Assembly: GCF_019042735.1 (NCBI RefSeq)
Contig: NZ_JAHQCR010000063.1
Coordinates: 1 to 64,000 of the forward strand
Origin: Evansella alkalicola
Lineage (GTDB): Bacteria > Bacillota > Bacilli > Bacillales > Salisediminibacteriaceae
Length of the DNA: 64,000 nucleotides
Reading direction: 5' to 3'
Shown: positions 34,411 through 42,261 of the stretch, one piece after another
Position numbering within the stretch: the stretch's first letter is position 1
How the letters are laid out: the number at the start of each line of letters is the position of its first letter
Program-made: the position numbers and the translations under genes
The notes under the pieces: generated by a model
What the model saw: the letters and a program-made list of their open reading frames with translations, nothing else
What the model was told of the DNA's origin: nothing
The model's database searches: none

Positions 34411-35289
34411 TTAAGAATGTGCCAAAAACGGAAAGCTAAATTGCTTTGGAAAATATGTTTTTTTGGGATGGACTAATAAAATGTAATCGTTGTTTATAAA
34501 TGGTTGCTTGGTTAACTCTATATCTTGAAATGGTGGTGTAAAGTGAAAAACTATATCCGAACCTCTACTTCCGAACAAACCAGCAATCTCATGGAAGTCT
34601 AATATCTCTTTGCTAAATACTCCATAAACATGGGTAATTTCATTCTCACATTGAAAAATAACAATAGCTTCTTTCTCTTCGAAATAGTAGATATTATTTG
34701 AATACGCCATTCTTGCGTATAACCCAAGGAGATGCTCCCCATTTTCTACTTCAAATATGGATGACTTCATTTGATTTTCCCGATATATATTAAAAATAAG
34801 TTCCATATCACTTTCATTGAATGGATTTACTTTTCTATGAGAGAGAGGTGGACTTGGTTCGTTCTCTATTTTATAAGAATAAACCGTTTCATACACGCGG
34901 CCAAAACCGAGTTTTTCATAAAAACCTGCATTGCGCTCTTCTGAAAACAAGAATATAAAATCATGTCGATCAATAAGATCCTTCATCACCCGTTTCATCA
35001 GTTTCGACGCAAACCCTTGCCCCCTATAGTCCTTATGAGTCATTACTGTTCCTATTTGAATTGCACGTTTCTTCTGTCCATTAATGACAATATCCATTTT
35101 ACTTACAGAGACATTGGAAACGAGTTTATCGTTTTCAAAAAAGGAGTAGCATACATATCGATCATTCCAAAATCCACTTCGGTACCATGAAGCTAAATCT
35201 ATCCCGAAAGTTTGTTTTGCGAGCTCAAAAAAACTGTTACGATCAGCTTTATTTTCTTTATAATCAGATTTAAATTGGATTTCTCCCAT
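34411..35289 (-). CDS. GNAT family N-acetyltransferase
   Basis: The 292-residue protein has an N-terminal GNAT domain with acetyl-CoA loop THKDYRGQGFASKLMKRVMK and RNAGFYEKLGFGRVYE, and a C-terminal part (about residues 150-290) resembling a second, Eis-like or GNAT-derived domain. The start overlaps the preceding GNAT gene by 20 bases, which points to an operon and translational coupling. The substrate is unknown. Confidence 0.82.
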   Translation of the reverse strand: MGEIQFKSDYKENKADRNSFFELAKQTFGIDLASWYRSGFWNDRYVCYSFFENDKLVSNVSVSKMDIVINGQKKRAIQIGTVMTHKDYRGQGFASKLMKRVMKDLIDRHDFIFLFSEERNAGFYEKLGFGRVYETVYSYKIENEPSPPLSHRKVNPFNESDMELIFNIYRENQMKSSIFEVENGEHLLGLYARMAYSNNIYYFEEKEAIVIFQCENEITHVYGVFSKEILDFHEIAGLFGSRGSDIVFHFTPPFQDIELTKQPFINNDYILLVHPKKTYFPKQFSFPFLAHS

Positions 35290-35758
35290 TTCTAATTCCC
35301 CTATCTATATTTTTCACATAGAAAGCAGCCTTCTTATCTATTGGGTAAACATACATAATATCATCTAATCCGTCTCGCATTGCCCCAGTTCCTTCATAGA
35401 GTCGTTTGGCAGCTACATTATAGTCATTTGTAATGAGGAATATTTCTGAACAGTTACTCTTTTTAGCGATGTCTTTCAACTCTTCTATTAAACTAGTACC
35501 TATTCCCCTGTTTTGGAATTCTGGAAAAACATCTATCGAATATAAAAACAACTTTGGTTTACGGTTATTTAAGCTATCCAATAGGTACCCATACAAAAAG
35601 CCACATGGCACCTTTCCTAAGTATGCAATTAACAGTATGTTTCTATTGTCCTGGAAGAATTGCTCATTAACAAAACTCGCATCTTCATCAAGTTTCTCAA
35701 ATAGACTAGGGATTATCTCCATTTCATCACTGCCCGCACGCTTTATAACTAGCTCCAT
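35270..35758 (-). CDS. GNAT family N-acetyltransferase
   Basis: This is a single-domain GNAT protein of 162 residues with FPEFQNRGIGTSLIEELKDI (acetyl-CoA loop) and YNVAAKRLYEGTGAMRD. ATG 35758 is chosen from the GGGGGAGGG site. The layout resembles AAC(3)-I-type aminoglycoside acetyltransferases (FLYGYLLDSL near residue 60), but this is not enough to claim resistance. First gene of the three-gene GNAT run. Confidence 0.83.
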   Translation of the reverse strand: MELVIKRAGSDEMEIIPSLFEKLDEDASFVNEQFFQDNRNILLIAYLGKVPCGFLYGYLLDSLNNRKPKLFLYSIDVFPEFQNRGIGTSLIEELKDIAKKSNCSEIFLITNDYNVAAKRLYEGTGAMRDGLDDIMYVYPIDKKAAFYVKNIDRGIRNGRNPI

Positions 35759-35886
35759 TGTTAGTCCCTCCCCCAAGGTCACTTACCGTTAGAACCTTTC
35801 TTGTACAGTTTGAAAAAAGCGTATGATTTCTATTTAAAAGAAAACCATACGCTTCGAGTTGATCCTTTGCAGAACAAAATGTATTC

Positions 35887-37428
35887 TTATGCGAATACTT
35901 TTTCTTCATATTGTTGTAATCGTTCAAATGATGTTTTATCCACATCTTTATGAAGACTGTTGCCATGGGAATCCATCGTTACAATCGCACGGAATCCTTC
36001 TACCTTCAAATGCCACATTGCTTCTGGAATACCAAATTCCATGAGGTCAACGCCCTCCACTTTCTTGATACAGTCAGCATAATATTGAGCCGCTCCACCA
36101 ATCGCATTTAAATATACGCCACCATGTTCTTCAAGTGCTTTCAGTGTTTTTGGACCCATTCCACCTTTACCAATGACTGCACGGATACCAAACTTCTTCA
36201 TAATATCCCCTTGGTAAGGCTCTTCACGAATACTTGTCGTTGGACCTGCAGCTTTTACATGCCACTCTCCTTCAGCATCCTTCAACATAACAGGACCACA
36301 GTGATAGATCACTTGACCGTTTAAATCAATTGGTGCATCATGCTCCATTAAGTGATGGTGGATTGCATCTCGCCCAGTATGCATATCTCCGTTGATAACC
36401 ACCACATCTCCAACTTTAAGCTCACGAATTTGCTCCTCTGTAATCGGTGCTTGAAGCACAACCTCTCTCGCTTCTTCTTGGTCAGAGGTAGCAGCAACTT
36501 CATCTTCTTTTTCTTTAAAACTAATTTTTTCCCCTTCTTTATAAAGCCAGCTATTAATCTCTCCAGTCTCCGCATTCAGCTTTACACCTAAACGGCGGAA
36601 TGCCCAGCAATTATAGGCAACAGAGACGAAGAAGCTTGCAGGAAGTCTGTTCGCTGCATCTATTTTACATCCAAGTAGTGTCGCTTCTCCACCGAAGCCC
36701 ATCGTTCCAATACCTAACGTATTTCCTTTTTCCATAATATAATCTTCTAATTCTTGTAGCTTTTCGTTTTCATTTGTATCATTTACGTCTCGAAGCAGCT
36801 GTTTCTTAGCCAGTTCATAACTGGAGATACGGTCTCCACCGATCCCAACGCCAATAAAACCTGCGCTACATCCTTGCCCCTGCGCTTGATAGACAGAGTG
36901 AAGAATACACTTTCTAATCCCATCTAAATCACGCCCAGCTCTACCAAGACCCTCAACTTCCATTGGTAGACTGTATTGGATATTCTTATTTTCACATCCG
37001 CCACCTTTAATAATAAGGCGTGAATCGATATAATCTTCTTCCCATTGCTCAAAATGAATGATCGGTGTCCCAGGCCCAATATTATCTCCACTGTTTTCTC
37101 CAGTTAAGGAATCAACTGAGTTCGGTCGAAGCTTCCCATCCTTTGTAGCTTGTCGGATTGCTTCGTAAATCTCTTTCTTCATCTCAATTTGGTTCACACC
37201 AACTGGCACCTTTATTTCAAATGTAAGCATCCCCGTATCCTGACAGATTGGTAAAACATTGTCATCTGCCATATCAATATTTTGTGTAATTGTTGCCAAT
37301 GACAGAGCCGCACGCGTTCCTGCATTTTCCTTTTCCTTTGCTTGACGAATAGCTCGACGGACATCGTATGGAAGGTTCGTAGATGTTTCAACGATTAATT
37401 CATACATACTTTGACGAAATTTTTCCAC
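35887..37428 (-). CDS. class I fumarate hydratase (iron-sulfur)
   Basis: This enzyme catalyses reversible hydration of fumarate to malate using an oxygen-sensitive 4Fe-4S cluster. The 513 residues cover the alpha-like domain (residues about 5-290) and the beta-like swivel domain (about 330-505). Likely cluster cysteines are Cys62 (LPICQDTG), Cys187 (QGQGCSAGF) and Cys274 (AYNCWAF). The C-terminal part contains GPTTSIREEPY and GKGGMGPKTL, the substrate-binding motifs. Many bacilli use class II CitG; whether it is also present cannot be seen. Monocistronic. Confidence 0.92.
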   Translation of the reverse strand: MEKFRQSMYELIVETSTNLPYDVRRAIRQAKEKENAGTRAALSLATITQNIDMADDNVLPICQDTGMLTFEIKVPVGVNQIEMKKEIYEAIRQATKDGKLRPNSVDSLTGENSGDNIGPGTPIIHFEQWEEDYIDSRLIIKGGGCENKNIQYSLPMEVEGLGRAGRDLDGIRKCILHSVYQAQGQGCSAGFIGVGIGGDRISSYELAKKQLLRDVNDTNENEKLQELEDYIMEKGNTLGIGTMGFGGEATLLGCKIDAANRLPASFFVSVAYNCWAFRRLGVKLNAETGEINSWLYKEGEKISFKEKEDEVAATSDQEEAREVVLQAPITEEQIRELKVGDVVVINGDMHTGRDAIHHHLMEHDAPIDLNGQVIYHCGPVMLKDAEGEWHVKAAGPTTSIREEPYQGDIMKKFGIRAVIGKGGMGPKTLKALEEHGGVYLNAIGGAAQYYADCIKKVEGVDLMEFGIPEAMWHLKVEGFRAIVTMDSHGNSLHKDVDKTSFERLQQYEEKVFA

Positions 37429-37670
37429 GTAAAAACACTCCCTTTTCTCTATTTCAACACTATTATTATACTATGAAACCCTTTGCAATTGGTGGTGTAT
37501 TTCGAATTTATAGATTATTAAAGTAAGGCTAATATGAAAAAAATCAACTGTAGTTAGAATCAAGCAGATTTCTCGTTTTTGCATGAAGGCGGATCGCTTT
37601 GCACGGCTGGCGGGCCCCTTTGCTCATCTGACAAGTGAGCGACCTCGTTCCTACAGGGTCTGGCTTTCCG
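37429..37670. other. intergenic region with GC-rich repeat remnant
   Basis: About 37585-37660 is GC-rich (GGCGGATCGCTTTGC, GGCTGGCGGGCCCC) in AT-rich surroundings and contains short inverted words (GCTCA ... TGAGC). It resembles other GC-rich intergenic patches at 32.5 and 32.65 kb. No gene is seen. Confidence 0.35.
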
Positions 37671-38345
37671 TTATGTAGCTTTTTCTACCCTTTCATGACG
37701 GCTATCATCTAAGTGAGAAGTTCTATTAATATAATGAAATTTACTTCTGCCAGTTTGAGAGAGTTCGACCTTTGTAATTCCCGTATTACCAATCACAAAT
37801 GGACGATTTAAATCATGCCACTTATCCCCTGCAATCAAATACATGAGAAAAATACTGATAAAACCACCGTGAGACACTACTCCAATATTACTTTCGTTCG
37901 CTTCTTGAAGAAGTAACTGCTCCACTTTTTTACAGCGATCAGTAATAGATTCGAGCGTTTCAGTTCCTTCAATTCCAGTTGTTAGAATGGAATTATTTTT
38001 TAGTAATGGATACCTAGACATTAGTTCTGCCCTTGACACCCCTTCTAATGGACCTAAACCAACTTCTCGCAGCACTGTCAATGTTTTTACCGAATGTCCT
38101 TGAGCCTCTGCAACTGCTTCACTTTTTACCGAATGTCCTTGAGCCCCTGCAACTGCTTCAGCCGTTTCATATGCCCGGGATAAATCGCTACTGTAAATGG
38201 TATCCAAAGGAATGTTGGAGAAATACTCTCCCACTAACATCGCTTGCTTTTTCCCCAGGTTCGACAATGGATAATCTGATTGACCTTGTATGATCCCATT
38301 CAAGTTAGCTTCGGATTGACCGTGTCTTATAAAAAAAATGTTCAT
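37671..38345 (-). CDS. histidine phosphatase family protein (phosphoglycerate mutase-like)
   Basis: The 224-residue phosphatase has the RHG catalytic motif FIRHGQSEANL near the N-terminus, the YSSDLSRAYETAEAV segment and the second catalytic His in VVSHGGFISIF. ATG 38345 is preferred because MNIFFIRHG is the family start. The sequence is interrupted by a 13-residue tandem duplication (EAVAGAQGHSVKS / EAVAEAQGHSVKT). It adds one extra unit in the lobe between the first motif and the LREVGLGPLEG segment. The frame is kept, but activity may be affected. Confidence 0.87.
   Translation of the reverse strand: MNIFFIRHGQSEANLNGIIQGQSDYPLSNLGKKQAMLVGEYFSNIPLDTIYSSDLSRAYETAEAVAGAQGHSVKSEAVAEAQGHSVKTLTVLREVGLGPLEGVSRAELMSRYPLLKNNSILTTGIEGTETLESITDRCKKVEQLLLQEANESNIGVVSHGGFISIFLMYLIAGDKWHDLNRPFVIGNTGITKVELSQTGRSKFHYINRTSHLDDSRHERVEKAT
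38084..38161. repeat. 39-bp perfect-phase tandem duplication inside the histidine phosphatase gene
   Basis: The units 38084-38122 and 38123-38161 both begin TTTTTACCGAATGTCCTTGA and differ at only two positions. The period of 39 keeps the reading frame (13 residues). Confidence 0.9.
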
Positions 38346-38410
38346 CTTATTACACCACCGACCCTTCCATATCATCTTAACGCAATCAAATAAAGATCTC
38401 TAATTGTATG

Positions 38411-38483
38411 CTTAATTGGGAGAGGGAATGGCTGAGGTGTGGTAAGTGGAGGGTGAGGTGTTAGGAGGGAGGTTGGGGGATCG
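38411..38483 (+). other. purine-rich G-run tract
   Basis: The plus strand carries many GG/GGG/GGGGG runs (for example GGAGGGTGAGGTGTTAGGAG and GGGAGGTTGGGGGATCGG) in an otherwise AT-rich genome. It lies between the phosphatase start codon and the 52-bp repeat array. Two-tier G-quadruplex folding is possible. Confidence 0.5.
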
Positions 38484-38550
38484 GAAGACAGCGGGGAAAA
38501 ATCGTGTTGAAATGGCTCCAGCAAATGCGCAATTTCCAGATGATAGTGTT

Positions 38551-39322
38551 AGTGCCCGGAGATGCTTGAGGAACTGTGCTTCGGGCACTATTACATCGTG
38601 TTAGTGCCCGGAGATGCTTGCGGAACTATGCTTCGGGCACTATTGCATCGCTTTAGTGCCCGGAGCTATTGCCAGAACTGCGCTTCGGGCACTATTACAT
38701 CGCTTTAGTGCTCGGAGTTACTTGCGGAACTATGCTTCGGGCACTATTACATCGCTTTAGTGCCCGGAGATGCTTGCGGAACTATGCTTCGGGCACTATT
38801 ACATCGTGTTAGTGCCCGGAGATGCTTGCGGAACTATGCTTCGGGCACTATTACATCGTGTTAGTGCCCGGAGATGCTTGCGGAACTATGCTTCGGGCAC
38901 TATTACATCGCTTTAGTGCCCGGAGCAACTTGCGGAACTATGCTTCGGGCACTATTGCATCGCTTTAGTGCCCGGAGATGCTTGCGGAACTATGCTTCGG
39001 GCACTATTACATCGCTTTAGTGCTCGGAGTTACTTGCGAACCTGGGCTTCGGGCACTATTACATCTCTTTAGTGCCCGGAGATGCTTGCAGAACTGCGCT
39101 TCGGGCACTATTACATCTCTTTAGTGCCCGGAGATGCTTGCGAACCTGGGCTTCGGGCACTATTACATCTCTTTAGTGCCCGGAGATGCTTGCGGAACTA
39201 TGCTTCGGGCACTATTGCATCGCTTTAGTGCCCGGAGATGCTTGCGGAACTATGCTTCGGGCACTATTACATCGTGTTAGTTCTTGAAGATGATGCGTGA
39301 TCAGTGCTTCAGACACTATTCC
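38551..39322. repeat. tandem array of fifteen 52-bp hairpin units
   Basis: The units begin at 38551, 38603, 38655, 38707, 38759, 38811, 38863, 38915, 38967, 39019, 39071, 39123, 39175, 39227 and 39279, an exact 52-bp period. Each contains an inverted pair AGTGCCCG ... CGGGCACT flanking a loop of about 23 bases (typically GAGATGCTTGCGGAACTATG), then a linker ATTACATCGCTTT. Fourteen units are near-identical; the last is decayed. Because 52 is not a multiple of three, the array is not protein-coding. There are no unique spacers, so it is not CRISPR. It lies upstream of the histidine phosphatase gene, after the terminator of the lipoprotein gene. Confidence 0.97.
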
Positions 39323-39446
39323 CCGCGATAGCGACCGAAAACCCAGTGAGACAAGCATAAAAGGAACTAAAAACCTAATTACATTTTTAAAATTACCTAA
39401 CACTACCAAACTAGTAAGACAGACACCATTTTTTTCGACACAAAAA

Positions 39447-39480
39447 AACCTTAAGGCGCGTAACATTACACCTTAAGGTT
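39447..39480 (-). terminator. terminator of the acidic lipoprotein gene
   Basis: AACCTTAAGG and CCTTAAGGTT (perfect 10-bp arms) are followed on the minus strand by TTTTTGTG. Confidence 0.88.
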
Positions 39481-39502
39481 TAAATGACAAATACAAATTC
39501 TA

Positions 39503-40339
39503 TTATTCTTGATCTTCGTCTGTTTCTTCTACTTCTTCAGTAGTCTCTTCGGTAGCTTCTTCCACATCAGCTTCTAGTGATTGGTAAGATAATGCAATTG
39601 CAATTGCAGTTGCTTCAAACTCTTCCATCACATCAATAGGGAACTGAAGATTTACATAGTAACGTCCGTTTTCAGTAACTTCAACAAACTTATATTGACG
39701 ATACTCTTGGCCACGAATGACATCAGGGAAATTACCTGGCTTACTAGCATCACCTTCAATTTGGATGTAAAAATCAAACGGAGTAGAGTCATCTAATTCA
39801 TGTACATAATATTCATTTACGTGACCAGCATTACTTAGAAGGCTTGTTTCCAAACGAATTTCACGTTCAACGTTAATGTCACGTGTAATGACATTATCGC
39901 CATCAAGGATAAGGTTTTCTTCTACAACTAATGATAATTTACTTAAAAAGTGGTTATCTTCGAAAACTGCATTAGCTGCTGGTTGCCCTTCTTCACGATA
40001 TTCAAAAGACATACCATCTAGTTGAATGATTTCTTTGTTGAATTCTGTAGTGTAAGTAGTTGCACCAAATGTAAGTACAGTACCATTCACATCTATTTTG
40101 AATTCATCATCATCTGAATCTAGTATTGTTACTGGTAATGAAGCATCACTACCTTCACTTGAATCTTCTGTTACTTCCTCTTCATCAGCAGTTTCAGTAT
40201 CTTCCTCTACCGCCTCTTCCGTATTTGCTTCTTCCTCGTTACCAGATTGTACAGCTGACTCTTCCTCATCTGTAGTACCACAAGCTACTAATGTAAGTGA
40301 TAAGATACCAGCTAATAATGTTTTAGTTAAAACTTTCAT
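39503..40339 (-). CDS. acidic lipoprotein, unknown function
   Basis: This is a surface lipoprotein of 278 residues. The signal peptide MKVLTKTLLAGILSLTLVAC ends at Cys20. It is followed by a very acidic Glu/Asp/Ser/Thr linker (about 22-70), a beta-rich domain (DDDEFKIDVNGTVLTFGATT to the ALSYQSLE segment near 255), and an acidic tail. ATG 40339 has AGGAG nine bases upstream; the 84 codons before it in the same frame are not likely to be translated. The domain is of the extracellular type but I cannot name it. Confidence 0.75.
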   Translation of the reverse strand: MKVLTKTLLAGILSLTLVACGTTDEEESAVQSGNEEEANTEEAVEEDTETADEEEVTEDSSEGSDASLPVTILDSDDDEFKIDVNGTVLTFGATTYTTEFNKEIIQLDGMSFEYREEGQPAANAVFEDNHFLSKLSLVVEENLILDGDNVITRDINVEREIRLETSLLSNAGHVNEYYVHELDDSTPFDFYIQIEGDASKPGNFPDVIRGQEYRQYKFVEVTENGRYYVNLQFPIDVMEEFEATAIAIALSYQSLEADVEEATEETTEEVEETDEDQE

Positions 40340-40624
40340 AAATGCAAACTCCTCTCGAATATATAATCCTATTGGATTATAACAATTCGAGAGGAATAAA
40401 TTAAGTGTTTTATAGATTTGTATAGATTCTAAATTATCTAAAAATAATATAAACCCAGTAATACCAATGTATTTCGACTCCCTAAATAAATTGTGAAAAA
40501 TTATGGAAATAGTAAAATACATTAGTAAGCAGCTATGAAATATGTAAAAATTACCTTTGCTCCCCAAAAAATCAAAATACGCATCATTCATTGAGCGTAT
40601 TTTTGATTTATCCTATAAATTTTA
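40340..40624. other. AT-rich intergenic region
   Basis: No gene is seen. It holds the promoter region of the acidic lipoprotein gene. AATCCTATTGGATTATAACA (40364-40383) is a short inverted repeat next to the ribosome binding site. Confidence 0.3.
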
Positions 40625-40792
40625 TTAATTATTAATTTCTCTTAATTGGCGACACTTCGTTTCTATTTCATCTAGCATCGCTATGATTCGATCTATTTCA
40701 TCAACACCTGCTTTTTCAGGATCAATGGAATCAAGAACTGTCATTAAGTGATCCATTCTCTGATGCAACAGGCTCATTTTATCTTCAGTCAT
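40625..40792 (-). CDS. SE1561 family small protein
   Basis: This is a 55-residue helical protein of unknown role with the family core LLHQRMDHLMTVLDSIDPEK and VDEIDRIIAMLDEIETK. AAAGGAG is present but 14 bases before the ATG, longer than ideal. It is divergent from yfkAB, whose start is 170 bases away. Confidence 0.7.
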   Translation of the reverse strand: MTEDKMSLLHQRMDHLMTVLDSIDPEKAGVDEIDRIIAMLDEIETKCRQLREINN

Positions 40793-40961
40793 AAGTTTAA
40801 GTAGTTCTCCTTTCTTTGATATTACCTAGTCCTATCCTTCCCCATTTTACCAAAGATAAATCTCATGTCTAGTACATAACATTATAGAAGTAATCCATTC
40901 TCATTTTTCCAAACATCGTGTATCATGAAAGACGATGATTCACATATAAGGAGCTAATCAA

Positions 40962-42071
40962 ATGAATTCTCTTAAAATCACACCTTCCTATGACCCTTGG
41001 GAGGCTTACCTCGATATTGAAGAATATAGTGAACCACGTTTATCCAACATTGAATTCACCACAACAAATTTGTGTAATATGCGATGTGAACACTGTGCAG
41101 TTGGATATTCCCTACAACAAAAAGACCCTGATCCCCTACCACTTGAACTCTTAATCAGCCGATTAGATGAAGTGCCTGACCTTAGGGCTTTAAGTATTAC
41201 AGGTGGAGAGCCTATGATGTCTATGAAATCTGTAAAAAATTATGTCCTTCCTATCTTAAAGTATGCCCATAATAGGGGGATTCGGACGCAAATTAACTCT
41301 AATTTAACAATGCCTATTGAACGATATGAACTTATTCTGCCTTACTTAGATGTTTTGCACATCTCTCATAACTACGGAAGTATAGAGGATTTTACAGAGA
41401 TCGGTTTTGCAGTGATGGACCGAAAGCCACCTCTTGAACAAAGGGAACAATATATTGAGAGAATGATTGAAAACAGTAAGTATTTAACAAGTAAAGGGCT
41501 TATGGTCTCAGCTGAAACGATGATAAATGCACGTACATTACCACACTTGGAAAAAATTCATGATCAAATTGTAGAAATGGGTTGTCAACGGCATGAAGTT
41601 CACCCCATGTACCCAAGTGATTTTGCAAGTAACCTTACAATAGCGACTTTGGAAGAAATTCGAGAAGGAATCCACCGTCTATTAGATCACCGTAAACAGG
41701 ATATGTGGATGTTATTCGGCACACTCCCTTTTTACCCGTGTAATTCTAATGAAGTTGACCTTCAGTTACTTAAGAGATTATATACAGAAAAAAATGTAAC
41801 GGTCCGCAACGATCCAGATGGTCGCTCCCGACTTAATGTAGATATATTTAACGGAAGCATTAACGTGACAGACTTTGCTGATGCAGGCACATTGGGACAT
41901 ATACAAGATACCTCCCTAACAGATGCCTATAATCACTGGAAAAAATCAGACTTGGCCCAGAGCATTGATTGCCATTGTCCAGCTGTAAAGTGTTTAGGAC
42001 CCAATCTTCTTGTGAAGCACGCCTATTATAAAGATGCTGACTTTTCAAAACGACGTCAACTCGTGTACTAA
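40962..42071 (+). CDS. yfkAB: radical SAM protein YfkAB
   Basis: This is a 369-residue radical SAM enzyme with Cys38-x3-Cys42-x2-Cys45 (LCNMRCEHCAVGYS) for the 4Fe-4S cluster and the GGEPMM motif for SAM. The C-terminal region carries extra cysteines (DCHCPAVKCLGPN), indicating an auxiliary cluster. It corresponds to the fused YfkAB family; B. subtilis has yfkA/yfkB and nearby yfkD, as here. The substrate is unknown. A strong bidirectional terminator follows. Confidence 0.9.
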   Translation: MNSLKITPSYDPWEAYLDIEEYSEPRLSNIEFTTTNLCNMRCEHCAVGYSLQQKDPDPLPLELLISRLDEVPDLRALSITGGEPMMSMKSVKNYVLPILKYAHNRGIRTQINSNLTMPIERYELILPYLDVLHISHNYGSIEDFTEIGFAVMDRKPPLEQREQYIERMIENSKYLTSKGLMVSAETMINARTLPHLEKIHDQIVEMGCQRHEVHPMYPSDFASNLTIATLEEIREGIHRLLDHRKQDMWMLFGTLPFYPCNSNEVDLQLLKRLYTEKNVTVRNDPDGRSRLNVDIFNGSINVTDFADAGTLGHIQDTSLTDAYNHWKKSDLAQSIDCHCPAVKCLGPNLLVKHAYYKDADFSKRRQLVY

Positions 42072-42072
42072 T

Positions 42073-42112
42073 AAAACAGGGTACGAAGAATATTATCTTC
42101 GTACCCTGTTTT
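42073..42112. terminator. strong terminator after yfkAB
   Basis: A perfect 17-bp stem (AAAACAGGGTACGAAGA / TCTTCGTACCCTGTTTT) with a six-base loop, followed by ATTATGG on the plus strand. Confidence 0.9.
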
Positions 42113-42160
42113 ATTATGGGTGATCAGTCATTCCCAGTCCCATTAAATGTAAAAAAACAA

Positions 42161-42189
42161 TTGCAACATTAACACTGTGGTGATATACT
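42161..42189 (+). promoter_or_regulatory. sigma-A-like promoter of the YVTN lipoprotein gene
   Basis: TTGCAA (42161-42166), a 17-base spacer and TATACT (42184-42189), preceded by TG at the extended -10 position. Confidence 0.65.
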
Positions 42190-42261
42190 TTATTACTGTA
42201 TCGGATAAAACATAGTAAACTACTAAACTTTATCAGATTAATATGTAAAGGAGATGATCGT

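Noticed and set aside
35270..35758. Aminoglycoside 3-N-acetyltransferase
   Set aside because: General GNAT similarity only; no diagnostic residues could be verified by eye.
38551..39322. CRISPR array
   Set aside because: Units are joined head to tail with no unique spacers; the variable part is a shared loop with few substitutions, and there are no cas genes in the window.
39212..39466. 84-residue minus-strand ORF over the end of the array
   Set aside because: It lies in the hairpin repeat and its terminator-side flank. The 52-bp period shifts the frame and there is no ribosome binding site.
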